Assembly (NCBI RefSeq): GCF_002155685.1
Contig: NZ_MUYK01000004.1
Coordinates: forward strand, 372,001-436,000
Length of the DNA stretch: 64,000 nt
Reading direction: 5' to 3'
Source of the DNA: Erythrobacter colymbi
GTDB lineage: Bacteria > Pseudomonadota > Alphaproteobacteria > Sphingomonadales > Sphingomonadaceae
Part shown: piece after piece, positions 8,370-16,665 of the stretch
Position numbering within the stretch: position 1 is the stretch's first letter
Layout of the letters: each line of letters begins with the position of its first letter
The notes under the pieces: generated by a model
Told to the model about the DNA's origin: nothing
The model's input: the letters and a program-made list of their open reading frames with translations, nothing else
Databases searched by the model: none
Position numbers and translations under genes: made by a program

Positions 8370-8756
8370 ATGGCTTTCGCGCTCGATCACCTCACCATCC
8401 TCTCGCGCTCGCCCGAACAGGCCGCCGCGTTCTACGGCTTCCTGCTGCCGCGCATCGGCTTCGCGCAGAAGAAGCCCGGCATCTGGGCGAATGCTGCGGG
8501 GCTGCACATCCAGTTCCTCAAGGCGAAGGAGGGGACGGGCGAGTATGGCCGCTATGCCCCCGGCCTCAACCATTTCGGCTTTTCCGCTCCGAGCGCTGCG
8601 GTGGTCGAGGCCCTTGCCGCGGAGCTGGCGGAGGCGGGGATCGCAGCGCGGCTCCAGCATTTCGATCCGGGGATCACCGCGCTGTTCGTGCCCGATCCCG
8701 ATGGCCTGCGGGTCGAAATCTCGTACTATCCGCCCGGTGTGCCGCCGGTCGATTGA
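8370..8756 (+). CDS. VOC-family (glyoxalase/bleomycin-resistance-like) protein
   Basis: The ATG at 8370 follows AAGGAG by a few nt and gives a 128-residue protein starting FALDHLTILSRS, the usual first beta strand of the vicinal-oxygen-chelate fold. Likely metal ligands are the His in LDHLT, the His in GLNHFGFSA and the Glu in LRVEISYYPP; the central segment PGIWANAAGLHIQFLKA fits the second beta-alpha-beta unit. Substrate cannot be told: the family includes lyases, dioxygenases and antibiotic-binding proteins. Cytoplasmic, single domain, probably a dimer. Confidence 0.85.
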   Translation: MAFALDHLTILSRSPEQAAAFYGFLLPRIGFAQKKPGIWANAAGLHIQFLKAKEGTGEYGRYAPGLNHFGFSAPSAAVVEALAAELAEAGIAARLQHFDPGITALFVPDPDGLRVEISYYPPGVPPVD

Positions 8757-8771
8757 GGGAGGGGAAAGCGC

Positions 8772-9296
8772 GTGTCGTTCGTGGAGGCAAACACTCCGTC
8801 TGCGCCGGGCATCGGCACGCGCATCGGGCAGGGCTGTCTGGCGCTGTTGGTGCTGCTGGTCGGCAGCTGCACCGCGGTTGATTATGGTTCGCGCTATGCC
8901 TCGTGGGCGGGACTGTCGAAGGCGGAGGTGGTCGCTGCCGCGGACGCCTATGTCCGCGAATATGCGCCCGGGCAGAAGGCGTGTCTCTACCGCGTCTCGT
9001 GCGACGGAGGCCGGGCGCGTCTGGTGCTGGTGAAGGATGTCGCGGCTCTCGATGTCGAGGCCTTGCGGCAGATCGCGTGGGACCGGCGGTTCTACGACGT
9101 CTGCCCGGGCTATACCGCCAATCTGGGCCTCGCGGTGGTGGAGGGCGCGCTTCCCGAGGACGCCGCCGCTCGCGAGGCGGTGTGGTCATTCTATCGCGAC
9201 CGCTTCGTGCGGACCATGCAGAGCAATGGGCCCCCGCTGGCCTTCAGCGAGCAGCCGGCCGAGCCCTGCACGGCGGAGTTTGCGGTGGCGGGCTAG
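8772..9296 (+). CDS. Uncharacterised membrane-anchored protein
   Basis: A 174-residue product from a GTG start preceded by GGGAGGGG. One hydrophobic segment (about 20-33) ends in LLVGSC, which could be a lipobox with C33, though the segment starts rather far in for a signal peptide. The remainder has several Cys (CLYRVSCDGG, DVCPG, EPC) that could form disulfides outside the cytoplasm. No family recognised. It lies 15 nt after the VOC gene, so it may share its transcript. Confidence 0.6.
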   Translation: MSFVEANTPSAPGIGTRIGQGCLALLVLLVGSCTAVDYGSRYASWAGLSKAEVVAAADAYVREYAPGQKACLYRVSCDGGRARLVLVKDVAALDVEALRQIAWDRRFYDVCPGYTANLGLAVVEGALPEDAAAREAVWSFYRDRFVRTMQSNGPPLAFSEQPAEPCTAEFAVAG

Positions 9297-9338
9297 CTTG
9301 CGGCTCGCCCGGTGTTCGCGCGGGCTTGAACCGGGTCA

Positions 9339-9361
9339 GACCCCCTCCAGACCCCCTCCAG
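9339..9361. repeat. Tandem 11-bp unit (ACCCCCTCCAG), two copies
   Basis: The unit ACCCCCTCCAG is present at 9340-9350 and again at 9351-9361. The same unit, on the opposite strand and with more copies, occurs at 41582-41606. No coding or regulatory role is apparent. Confidence 0.7.
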
Positions 9362-9399
9362 CGCCGTCTTGCGCCGTTCTGGCGCTGGGATTCGGGCTA

Positions 9400-9415
9400 T
9401 GTTCCACGTGAAACA
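9400..9415. other. parS: parS-type centromere site
   Basis: The 16-mer TGTTCCACGTGAAACA is present exactly. This matches the widely conserved ParB-binding parS consensus TGTT-N-CACGTGAAACA. It lies in the 132-bp gap between a plus-strand gene and a minus-strand gene, outside any likely CDS. parS sites usually cluster near the replication origin and nucleate ParB for chromosome segregation. parA/parB, gidA/gidB and dnaA are not in the window. I found no second intact site. Confidence 0.85.
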
Positions 9416-9428
9416 TCGCCCGCGGCGG

Positions 9429-10412
9429 TCAGCGCGGAATTTCGCGCCGTTCGTAGACCGGCACCCCGCCGCTGCGCATATGGGCGTCGATGAAGGCCGC
9501 GGTCCTGTCGGCGATCGACTGGCCGTCGACCGTCAGCACGAAGAACCCGCTGCCATTGAAATCGTGCTCCCCGCCGATGATGCTGTAGAGCGTGTAGGGC
9601 ACGCCGACGCGCTGGGCCTGATTGGTGAGCTCGGTCGCCCGCGCATAGGGGACGGTGCTGTCGAGCGTGCCGTGCATCACGAACAGCGGCGGCTCGCCCG
9701 CCTCCATGTCGGCGACACGGAAATGCCCGCCCCAGTAATCGACCGCGACCCGCACCGGGGGCCGGGCAATCGCGTATTCGTCGAGGCTGTAGGCGACATG
9801 CATCACGGTGAAGGCCCCCGCCGATCCGCCCCACACGCCGAAGCGCTGCGGGTCGATGCACCAGCTTGCCGCATTGGTCTCGGCCCAGCGCAGGGCGCGG
9901 GTGGCGTCCTCCACCGCGGCGGTGAAGGCGGTGACGCGGGCGGGCGGCTCGGTGGTGTTGAGCGCCTGGAAATCGCGCTCGAAGGCGGCGAACTCGGTGC
10001 CGATCACGGGATTGTCGCCCTGCAGGCGGTAGGAGATCGAGACGAGGTTGATCCCCCTGTTGGCCAGCGCCTGCGCGATCGCATCGACATTCCCCCCGCG
10101 GCGGCTCCCGCCGACGAACCCGCCGCCGTGGACATAGAGCACCGTCGGGCGCGCGGCGGTGCAGGGCGCGTCGGGGCGGTAGATGTCGAGCTGGAGGACC
10201 TTGGCCCCGCCGACGACCGCGCCGCTGCCATAGGTGATGTCACGCGTCTGGACGACGCCCACGGGGGTCGGCGTGGGGCTCGGGCTGGGTGAGGGCGAGG
10301 GCGAGGGCGTCGGGGTGCCGCCGGTGGGCGGGGGCGAGGAATCCTCCCCGCCGCAGGCGCCAAGGGTGAGCAACATCGCCGCGCTGGCGGCCAGAATCGG
10401 TCTGCGGATCAC
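9429..10412 (-). CDS. Alpha/beta-hydrolase (carboxylesterase-like) lipoprotein
   Basis: A 327-residue protein with a lipobox TLGAC (C20), a Pro/Ser-rich spacer of alternating PSPSPS (about 34-50), then an alpha/beta-hydrolase domain. The oxyanion motif HGGG is at 95-98, the nucleophile S197 in GGSAG, and candidate D251 (HGTLDSTVP) and H283 (GGEHDF) complete the triad. This layout matches esterases of the BD-FAE/HSL-like group that deacylate small or polysaccharide-linked esters. It is probably anchored in the outer membrane with the spacer reaching outwards. The spacer is coded by a GC-rich simple repeat near 10275-10315. Confidence 0.85.
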   Translation of the reverse strand: MIRRPILAASAAMLLTLGACGGEDSSPPPTGGTPTPSPSPSPSPSPTPTPVGVVQTRDITYGSGAVVGGAKVLQLDIYRPDAPCTAARPTVLYVHGGGFVGGSRRGGNVDAIAQALANRGINLVSISYRLQGDNPVIGTEFAAFERDFQALNTTEPPARVTAFTAAVEDATRALRWAETNAASWCIDPQRFGVWGGSAGAFTVMHVAYSLDEYAIARPPVRVAVDYWGGHFRVADMEAGEPPLFVMHGTLDSTVPYARATELTNQAQRVGVPYTLYSIIGGEHDFNGSGFFVLTVDGQSIADRTAAFIDAHMRSGGVPVYERREIPR

Positions 10413-10460
10413 GGCGCTATGTCCCCTGCGGCGACCGGCCCCGGCACCGCTTCTCCCGCC

Positions 10461-10916
10461 TCAACGCCGCTCGCGGAAGAACCCTTTGAGCAATTCCGCC
10501 GCCTCGGCCTCGCCGATTCCGGAATAGACCTCGGGGCGGTGGAGGCACTGGGGCTGGTCGAACACCCGCGCCCCGTGCTCGACCGCGCCGCCCTTGGGAT
10601 CGCTCGCGGCGTAGTAGAGCCGGGCGATGCGGGCATGGGCAATCGCGCCCGCGCACATTGCGCAGGGCTCCAGTGTGACCCACAGCTCGCAGCCGGTAAG
10701 CCTTTCATCCTGCAACGCTTTTGCCGCCGCACGGATCGCGAGGATCTCGGCATGGGCGGTGGGATCGTGGTTCTCGCGCGGGGTGTTGTGGGCGGCGGCG
10801 ATCACCGTTCCGTCCTTGACGATCACCGCGCCGATCGGCACTTCCCCGGCATCGCCCGCCGCCCGCGCCTGGGCGAGCGCCTGTTGCATCGGCAGGGGGA
10901 GGCTCCAACGGGTCAC
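10461..10916 (-). CDS. tadA: tRNA-specific adenosine deaminase
   Basis: Converts A34 to inosine in tRNA-Arg(ACG), needed for decoding CGN codons. From the GTG start at 10916 the product is 151 residues, beginning TRWSLPLPMQQALAQA, typical for TadA; an upstream in-frame start at 10952 would add a Gly/Pro-rich non-conserved leader. The zinc site is H55-A-E57 (catalytic Glu) with P-C85-AM-C88; VPIGAVIV precedes it. The gene is divergent from rpmB, and the rpmB promoter lies just beyond its start. Confidence 0.93.
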   Translation of the reverse strand: MTRWSLPLPMQQALAQARAAGDAGEVPIGAVIVKDGTVIAAAHNTPRENHDPTAHAEILAIRAAAKALQDERLTGCELWVTLEPCAMCAGAIAHARIARLYYAASDPKGGAVEHGARVFDQPQCLHRPEVYSGIGEAEAAELLKGFFRERR

Positions 10917-10957
10917 GCCCGCCGGGCTAGCCGGGCCGCCGCCGCCGCGCAACTTGC

Positions 10958-10986
10958 TTGACGATTCGGCCCTGCCCCGTTATGCG
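10958..10986 (+). promoter_or_regulatory. Sigma-70-type promoter for rpmB
   Basis: A TTGACG -35 at 10958-10963 and TATGCG -10 at 10981-10986 are separated by exactly 17 bp. The -10 lies about 58 nt before the rpmB ATG. Inferred from consensus only. Confidence 0.55.
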
Positions 10987-11044
10987 CGCCGCTTTCCTTG
11001 TCCGGACCCGAACCCGGACCCGTTTTTACGAGAAGAGACACACC

Positions 11045-11332
11045 ATGTCGCGCATCTGCGAACTGACCGGCAAGGGCCGCCAGGTCGGCCACAATGTGAG
11101 CCACGCCAACAACAAGACCAAGCGCGTGTTCCTGCCCAACCTGCAGAACGTCACGCTGATGAGCGAAAAGCTGGAGCGCAGCTTCAAGTTCCGCGTGTCG
11201 ACCCACGGTCTGCGTTCGGTCGAGCACAATGGCGGTCTCGACAACTGGCTGCTCAAGACCAGCGACGAGAAGCTGTCGGCCAACGCGCAGAAGGTGAAGC
11301 GCGAGCTGATCAAGGCGCAGGCCGCGGCCTGA
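11045..11332 (+). CDS. rpmB: 50S ribosomal protein L28
   Basis: A 95-residue protein starting [20 protein letters not shown], the hallmark of L28, with [17 protein letters not shown] and [19 protein letters not shown] following. Basic and cytoplasmic; part of the large ribosomal subunit. The ATG at 11045 follows GAGAAGAGACA; an upstream in-frame start at 10958 would add an Arg-rich leader overlapping the promoter. The gene is monocistronic, between divergent tadA and a convergent esterase-like gene. A 15-bp stem hairpin lies 69 nt downstream. Confidence 0.97.
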   Translation: MSRICELTGKGRQVGHNVSHANNKTKRVFLPNLQNVTLMSEKLERSFKFRVSTHGLRSVEHNGGLDNWLLKTSDEKLSANAQKVKRELIKAQAAA

Positions 11333-11354
11333 TTCGCCGGGCGCGACGGGCCGG

Positions 11355-12503
11355 TCAACCGGCCGGACCGCCACCAGCACCGAGTTTCTGACAGATATCC
11401 AGAGGGCTCCCGGCAACGCTGCCGGGGGCCCTCTCGCTATTCCCCGCGCGCTCTGCGGCGGCGCGCTGCTGAAGCGCCGCGCCGCTGCCCTGCCACGCGA
11501 AACGCAGGAGCAGGGTCCGCTGGAACACCGAGAAATTGTCGTCCGAGACGACCCACACCGTGCCCTTCGCCGGATCGGCGCGGTCGGGGACATAGGCGAT
11601 GCCTTCGAAATTCTCGCCGAAGCCGGGGCCGCCGAGATACTGGATGATTTCCCCGCGCCACGGCTTGCCGGCGCGGATCGTGGCTGGATCGGCGATCATG
11701 ATCGCGCCGTCGAACACCGGCGGCAGGCGGTAGGCCACCCGTCGCAGCAGGATCAGCACCCGCCCGCCGGGCACCTCGGTGATGTCGACCGGCGAGAAGG
11801 CCGGGTTGCAATCGAAGCGGAACTCCAGCGCCTTGGCGCTGCTCGCCACGGGATCGCCCTTGAACAGCAGGGCCGGACGGTCGCGGCTGCCGCGCGCCTC
11901 GTATCCTTCGGCGAGCATCAGGAAGCGGCCGTCCGACAGGCGCTCCATCGCCTCGGGCCCGCTGTTGTCGCTCCACCCGGCGATCTGTGCCGGGGTGCTG
12001 ACGCTGCGGGTACCGTCGGGTGCGAAGCGCTCGATCCGGTTGAAGAGCTCGTAGGCCGCCCACAGCGTCCCGTCCCGTGGATCGCGCGCCAGCGCCTCGA
12101 GATCGACCATCTCGCGGCGCAGCCCGATCCGGCGGCCGATGAAGCGGAAGCTCTCAGCCCGCGGGCGCGGCGCGCCCTTGTCGAGCGCGATGTCGAGCAG
12201 AAAGCCGCGGTCGCTGCCTGCGACCAGCCCGTCAGGGCCGCGCGCGACGAGGGCGGACAGCCCGCCGAAGAAGGCATGGTCGCTGGTAAGGTGCCACGAT
12301 CCCGTCAGCGTGAGCAGCCCCGGCGGCGGCGGGCCGAGATCGACGGGAGCGGCGGTTATCGCCCTCGCCGGCGTGGTGCGCAGGCCGACATCGGTGCGCA
12401 CGAAGGTGCCCGGCGCAAGGCCGATCGCGACCATCGCCAGCAGCACGGGACGCAGCCAGCGCGCGCGCCAGAAGGGCCTCGCACGGGGGCCTTGGCGCGC
12501 CAT
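11355..12503 (-). CDS. Esterase-like activity of phytase family protein
   Basis: A 382-residue exported protein with an Arg-rich start and a hydrophobic segment (about 17-33). The body shows the repeating strands of the phytase-like beta-propeller (PF13449-type): GGLSALVARG-DGLVAGSDRGFLLDI, DLEALARDPRDGTLWAAYE, NSGPEAMERLSDGRFLMLAEG, and GENFEGIAYVPD then WVVSDDNFS. Family members are periplasmic or secreted and often lie near phosphate or lipid genes; true activity is uncertain. The final 26 residues after ERAGNSERAPG are low-complexity and overlap a strong DNA hairpin. Confidence 0.85.
   Translation of the reverse strand: MARQGPRARPFWRARWLRPVLLAMVAIGLAPGTFVRTDVGLRTTPARAITAAPVDLGPPPPGLLTLTGSWHLTSDHAFFGGLSALVARGPDGLVAGSDRGFLLDIALDKGAPRPRAESFRFIGRRIGLRREMVDLEALARDPRDGTLWAAYELFNRIERFAPDGTRSVSTPAQIAGWSDNSGPEAMERLSDGRFLMLAEGYEARGSRDRPALLFKGDPVASSAKALEFRFDCNPAFSPVDITEVPGGRVLILLRRVAYRLPPVFDGAIMIADPATIRAGKPWRGEIIQYLGGPGFGENFEGIAYVPDRADPAKGTVWVVSDDNFSVFQRTLLLRFAWQGSGAALQQRAAAERAGNSERAPGSVAGSPLDICQKLGAGGGPAG
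11401..11434. terminator. Strong hairpin between convergent rpmB and the phytase-like gene
   Basis: Arms 11401-11415 and 11420-11434 pair over 15 bp with one G-T wobble and an ACGC loop. Neither side has a T-tract, so it may be Rho-assisted or simply a transcript end-stabiliser. It lies inside the last codons of the convergent minus-strand gene. Confidence 0.45.
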
Positions 12504-12515
12504 CGGTGCAGAAGG

Positions 12516-12719
12516 TCAGGCGAGGCCGAGCAGGCGGCGGGTCGCGATCTCGCACGAGGCATAGGCCTCCTGCCGCTCCGCGCTCCAGTAGCGCAGCTCG
12601 GCGAGCGGGATCGCCTCCCCCGTCACCGCGCACAGCACATGGCTTCCCGGGCGCAGCACGCGGAAGCTGGAGGGGCCGTAGTAAAGCTTGGCGGCCTTGT
12701 CGGAGGGAGTCATCAGCAT
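12516..12719 (-). CDS. DUF2093-domain small protein
   Basis: A 67-residue protein with KLYYGPSSFRVLRPGSHVLCAVTG and IPLAELRYWSAERQEAYAS, recognisable as the DUF2093 family found in alphaproteobacteria. It lies between xseA (24 nt upstream) and the phytase-like gene (12 nt downstream), all on the minus strand, so it is probably in their operon. Function unknown; one or two Cys are present but no enzymatic motif. Confidence 0.85.
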   Translation of the reverse strand: MLMTPSDKAAKLYYGPSSFRVLRPGSHVLCAVTGEAIPLAELRYWSAERQEAYASCEIATRRLLGLA

Positions 12720-12743
12720 GAGGGCCTTGATAGCACCGAGCGG

Positions 12744-14213
12744 CTAACCGAACAAATCATCTTGCGCAGGCAGCGATGACGGCTTGGGCGCGGGTTTGCG
12801 CGGGGCGGGCGGCGGCGGAGGGGCACTGCCAGCTGGGACAGCGCCCAGCGTCCCGTCGCGGAATTGCAGCTGGAGGTGCGCCTCGCCCGCGGCCTCGGCA
12901 CGGGTGGTCAGCGCCTTGCCCGATGCGTCGCGGACGATGGCATAGCCGCGCTCCAGCGGCTTTTCGGGGTGGAGCTGGCTCATCACCCGGGTCAGCGCGG
13001 CGAGGCGGTCGGCGCCGTGGCGCAAGGGCCGCTCGACCAGCGCGGGGTGGAGCCGGGCACGCTCGAGCCGACGGGCACCCTCGGCCGCCGTGCGCGACAG
13101 CAGCGAAGGGGAGAGCCGCGCCGCAACCCCCGCGAGGCGTTCGCGCCCCCTCGCGGAGCGGTCGCCGAGCGCGCGGCGCAGGCGGTCGGACAGCTCGTCG
13201 AGGCGCTGGTTTTGCGGCGCGAGCAGGTTCTCGGGCCGGGGCAACAGGCGCGCGCGGGCGGCGAGGCGCTCGCGCCCCAGTTCGACCGGACGATAGACCG
13301 CACGGCGCTTGCGGTTGCCGAGATCGGCGAGGGTCGCCTGGAGGTCGATCCGCACCGGCACCGCCATCTCGGCGGCGGCGGTGGGTGTGGGCGCACGGCG
13401 GTCGGCGGCGTAGTCGGCGAGCGTCGTGTCGGTCTCGTGCCCGACGGCGCTGATCACGGGGATCGAACATTCGGCGATGGCGCGGACGACGACTTCCTCG
13501 TTGAAGCTCCACAGGTCCTCGATGGAGCCGCCCCCGCGCGCGACGATCACCACGTCGGGGCGCGGGATCGGGCCTGCGGGCTGGAGTGCGGAGAACCCGC
13601 GTACGGCGGCGGCGACCTGCTCGGCTGCGCCATTGCCCTGCACCAGCACCGGCCAGACGATCACGTGGCTCGGGAAGCGGTCGGCGAGGCGGTGGAGGAT
13701 GTCGCGGATCACCGCCCCCGTCGGCGAGGTGACCACGCCGATCACCTGCGGCAGGAAGGGCAGGCGGCGCTTGCGCTCGGCATTGAAGAGCCCCTCCGCC
13801 GCGAGCCGCGCGCGGGTTTTCTCGAGCAGCGCCAGCAGCGCGCCCTCGCCCGCCAGCTCGAGGCTGTCGATCACGATCTGGTATTTCGAGCGCCCCGGGT
13901 AGGTGGTGAGCTTGCCCGTGGCGATCACCTCGAGGCCATCCTCGGCGCGGAAGTTGAGGCGGGCGGCGTTGCCCTTCCACATCACCCCGTCGATCACCGC
14001 GCCCTCGTCTTTCAGGGCGCAGTAGAAATGCCCCGATGCGGCGCGCTTCACCCCCGAAAGCTCGCCGCGCAGTCGCACGAAGCCGAAGCGGTCCTCGACC
14101 GTGCGCTTCAGCAGCGCGGATATCTCGCTGATGGTGAGGGGTTGGGCGTTGTCGCCCTGCGCCACGCGCGCTACGAGCCCCGCATCATCATCACTGGTCG
14201 GCGGAGGCGCCAT
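12744..14213 (-). CDS. xseA: Exodeoxyribonuclease VII large subunit
   Basis: A 489-residue subunit of the enzyme that degrades single-stranded DNA to oligonucleotides. The N-terminal OB-fold starts [30 protein letters not shown], followed by [13 protein letters not shown]; the catalytic core has [38 protein letters not shown] and [27 protein letters not shown]. The C-terminus is an Arg-rich coiled coil with a Pro-rich tail ([15 protein letters not shown]). The ATG at 14213 shares bases with the divergent purD start; a GTG near 14174 would remove the first 13 residues and is a plausible alternative. xseB is not nearby. Confidence 0.95.
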   Translation of the reverse strand: MAPPPTSDDDAGLVARVAQGDNAQPLTISEISALLKRTVEDRFGFVRLRGELSGVKRAASGHFYCALKDEGAVIDGVMWKGNAARLNFRAEDGLEVIATGKLTTYPGRSKYQIVIDSLELAGEGALLALLEKTRARLAAEGLFNAERKRRLPFLPQVIGVVTSPTGAVIRDILHRLADRFPSHVIVWPVLVQGNGAAEQVAAAVRGFSALQPAGPIPRPDVVIVARGGGSIEDLWSFNEEVVVRAIAECSIPVISAVGHETDTTLADYAADRRAPTPTAAAEMAVPVRIDLQATLADLGNRKRRAVYRPVELGRERLAARARLLPRPENLLAPQNQRLDELSDRLRRALGDRSARGRERLAGVAARLSPSLLSRTAAEGARRLERARLHPALVERPLRHGADRLAALTRVMSQLHPEKPLERGYAIVRDASGKALTTRAEAAGEAHLQLQFRDGTLGAVPAGSAPPPPPAPRKPAPKPSSLPAQDDLFG

Positions 14214-15483
14214 GAATATCCTGCTTCTGGGTTCGGGAGGCCGCGAACATGCGCTGGCGTGGAAGCTCGCGCAATCCCCCAGCCTGACAAAGCTCTACGC
14301 CGCCCCCGGAAATCCCGGCATCGCCGAGGAGGCGGAATGCGTGGCGCTGGATGTGACCGACCATGCGGCGGTGATCGCCTTCTGCGGCGAGAAGCGGATC
14401 GGCCTCGTGGTGATCGGCCCCGAGGCGCCGCTGGTGGATGGCCTCTCGGATTCGCTGCGCGCGGCGGGCGTGCCGGTGTTCGGCCCCTCGCAGGCCGCCG
14501 CGCAGCTCGAAGGCTCCAAGGGCTTCACCAAGGACCTGTGCCAGCGCGCCGGGATCCCCACCGCCGGCTATGTGCGCACCCACAGCCTCGAAGAGGCCCG
14601 CGCCGCTCTCGGCAAGTTTCAGGCGCCCTATGTCCTCAAGGCCGATGGCCTCGCGGCGGGCAAGGGCGTGGTCATCGCCGCCACCCTCGCCGAGGCCGAA
14701 GAGACGCTCGCCGACATGTTCGGAGGCGGCTTCGGCGGTGCAGGCGCGCAGGTGGTGATCGAGGAGTTCATGGAGGGCGAGGAAGCGAGCTTCTTCGCGC
14801 TCACCGATGGCACCGCGATTTTCCCCTTCGGCTCGGCGCAGGACCACAAGCGCGTGGGCGACGGCGACACGGGGCCGAACACGGGCGGCATGGGCGCCTA
14901 TTCCCCCGCCCCGGTGCTCACCCCGGAATTGCAGGCCCGCGTCATGGCCGAGATCATCGCGCCCACGGTCGCGACGATGCGCGCGGAGGGCCATCCCTAT
15001 CAGGGCGTGCTCTTCGCGGGCCTCATGCTGACGGCGCAAGGCCCCAAGCTTATCGAATACAACGCCCGCTTCGGCGATCCGGAATGCCAGGTGCTGATGA
15101 TGCGCCTCAAGAGCGATCTGGTACCGATCCTGCTCGCCTGTGCGACGGGCAGCCTTGAGGGGGTCGCAATCGACCTCGCCGGGGAAACCGCGCTCACCGT
15201 GGTGATGGCGGCCAAGGGCTACCCCGGCACGCCCGAAAAGGGCGGCACAATCGCGCTGAACGATGCCGGGGCGGACGGTGCCAAGGTCTTCCACGCCGGC
15301 ACCGCATTGAAGGACGGGGCGCTGGTGGCGAACGGGGGCCGGGTGCTCAATGTCACCGCGACTGGCGCGAATGTCACCGAGGCGCAGGCCAAGGCCTACA
15401 AGGCGGTCGATGCGATCACCTTCCCCACCGGCTTCTGCCGCCGCGACATCGGCTGGCGCGAGGTGGCGCGCGAGCGCGGCTAG
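14212..15483 (+). CDS. purD: Phosphoribosylamine--glycine ligase (GARS)
   Basis: Second step of de novo purine synthesis: ATP-dependent ligation of glycine to phosphoribosylamine. The 423-residue length is standard. Seen in order: [19 protein letters not shown] (N domain), [19 protein letters not shown], the ATP-grasp core [46 protein letters not shown], and [13 protein letters not shown]. The ATG at 14212 overlaps by two bases the divergent xseA start, so the purD promoter must lie within xseA. The stop overlaps the convergent PAP2 gene by 4 nt. Confidence 0.96.
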   Translation: MNILLLGSGGREHALAWKLAQSPSLTKLYAAPGNPGIAEEAECVALDVTDHAAVIAFCGEKRIGLVVIGPEAPLVDGLSDSLRAAGVPVFGPSQAAAQLEGSKGFTKDLCQRAGIPTAGYVRTHSLEEARAALGKFQAPYVLKADGLAAGKGVVIAATLAEAEETLADMFGGGFGGAGAQVVIEEFMEGEEASFFALTDGTAIFPFGSAQDHKRVGDGDTGPNTGGMGAYSPAPVLTPELQARVMAEIIAPTVATMRAEGHPYQGVLFAGLMLTAQGPKLIEYNARFGDPECQVLMMRLKSDLVPILLACATGSLEGVAIDLAGETALTVVMAAKGYPGTPEKGGTIALNDAGADGAKVFHAGTALKDGALVANGGRVLNVTATGANVTEAQAKAYKAVDAITFPTGFCRRDIGWREVARERG

Positions 15484-16052
15484 AACCGCGCCGCGACCGT
15501 CACGCCAAGGCTGCGGGTGTCGCCCCAGGGCACCACCACCGCCATCCGCCCGTCCTTGTCGGGCTTGCCGTGGGTGATCAGCAGCCCCGCGCCTGCGCCG
15601 AGTGCCGCGCCCGCGACGACATCGTACCAGTAGTGCTTGTCCGCCTCGACCCGCGCGAGGCCGACGAAGCTGGCGAGTGCGAGCGCCGGGATGCCCTCCT
15701 CCGGCCCGCGCCGTTCGAGGATGCTGGTCGCGGCGGCAAAGGCGGTCGCGGTGTGGCCCGAGGGGAAGCTGTCGTTCCCGCTCCCGTCGGGGCGCTGTTC
15801 GGGGAAGACCTGCTTCAGCCCCTGCGCCGCGCCGAAGCCCGCTACCGCCGAGCCGCCCGCCTGAAGCGCGCCCTGCGTGTCGCCCTTCACTGCGGGCACG
15901 CCAATCGACCACAGCAGCAGGCCCCCGACCGCGACATCGCTCGCGGTGTCCCAATCGTCCTGCGAGGCGGCGGCGGCAGGCTGGGCGAGGAGAAGTGCGG
16001 GGGCGGCGGCGATGAGGCCGAGGCGGCGCAGGCTGGCGAATGCTACGATCAC
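15480..16052 (-). CDS. PAP2-family phosphatase, exported
   Basis: The start is set at the GTG at 16052, which follows GAAGG by 8 nt and gives a 190-residue protein with a signal peptide ([19 protein letters not shown]). The type-2 phosphatidic acid phosphatase motifs are present: K-x-VFPEQRP (C1), [11 protein letters not shown] (C2), and [16 protein letters not shown] (C3) with the catalytic His. Hydrophobic segments fit a membrane-associated enzyme facing the periplasm that acts on lipid phosphates. It converges on purD with a 4-nt overlap. Confidence 0.88.
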   Translation of the reverse strand: MIVAFASLRRLGLIAAAPALLLAQPAAAASQDDWDTASDVAVGGLLLWSIGVPAVKGDTQGALQAGGSAVAGFGAAQGLKQVFPEQRPDGSGNDSFPSGHTATAFAAATSILERRGPEEGIPALALASFVGLARVEADKHYWYDVVAGAALGAGAGLLITHGKPDKDGRMAVVVPWGDTRSLGVTVAARF

Positions 16053-16202
16053 GGGAGATACCTTCGCAAAGAGTGACACTATGCCCCGCCGAGCAAACGC
16101 AGCCAGCCCCGATTGGTTGCGCGAAGCGGGAGGGCTATCATTGCCCGCCGCAAATTTGATCCCGATCAAGGACGCTGGCCGAGGCGAGCCTACAAGGGCA
16201 CC

Positions 16203-16583
16203 ATGACCCAGCGCCTCCTCCTGCTCGCCGCCATCGCCTCGCTCGCCGCCTGTGCCACCGCGCCGGGAACGGAAAATCCGCCGCCGATGCTCGGCAAGGC
16301 GACCTCGCCGTCGCGCGATACGCGGGCGCCGGCCTTCGTCGAGGGGGCGTGCGGGGGGTGCCATGCGGTCGAGCCGCCGTTTCTCTCGCCCAATCCGCGC
16401 TCGCCCAGCTTTGCCGCGATTGCCAACCGGCCGGGGCTGTCCGAGGCATCGCTCGCCGCCTGGCTGGCGGAGGCGCACAACTACCCCGAGGACATGGACT
16501 TCACCCTCACCCCCGCCCAGACCCGCCAGATCGCGGCCTACATGGTGACGCTGCGCGAAGCGGGCTACGTGCCCGACCGCTGA
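16203..16583 (+). CDS. Small c-type cytochrome lipoprotein
   Basis: A 126-residue protein with a lipobox LAAC (C17) and one haem-binding motif C50-GG-C53-H54. A likely distal Met is M98 in YPEDMDFTLTP, followed by TRQIAAYMVTLR, the closing helix of class I cytochromes. This suggests a membrane-anchored periplasmic electron carrier. The ATG at 16203 is preferred because it begins the signal sequence; the upstream in-frame start at 16113 adds an Arg-rich leader. No oxidase or partner gene is adjacent. Confidence 0.85.
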   Translation: MTQRLLLLAAIASLAACATAPGTENPPPMLGKATSPSRDTRAPAFVEGACGGCHAVEPPFLSPNPRSPSFAAIANRPGLSEASLAAWLAEAHNYPEDMDFTLTPAQTRQIAAYMVTLREAGYVPDR

Positions 16584-16665
16584 CGCCGCACGCCGGGGGG
16601 GGCTTTGTCCCGCTGCCGGAACGTGTTACTCCGCCTGCGGTCGCATTCGGGAAGGGGGAGTCTCG

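Noticed and set aside
10275..10320. GC-rich short tandem repeat as a regulatory or phase-variable tract
   Set aside because: It codes for the Pro/Ser spacer of the lipoprotein; unit number is small and the frame is kept.
12864..15158. Long open frame of 764 codons on the plus strand
   Set aside because: It is a shadow of xseA and purD in another frame; xseA and purD carry full catalytic motifs.
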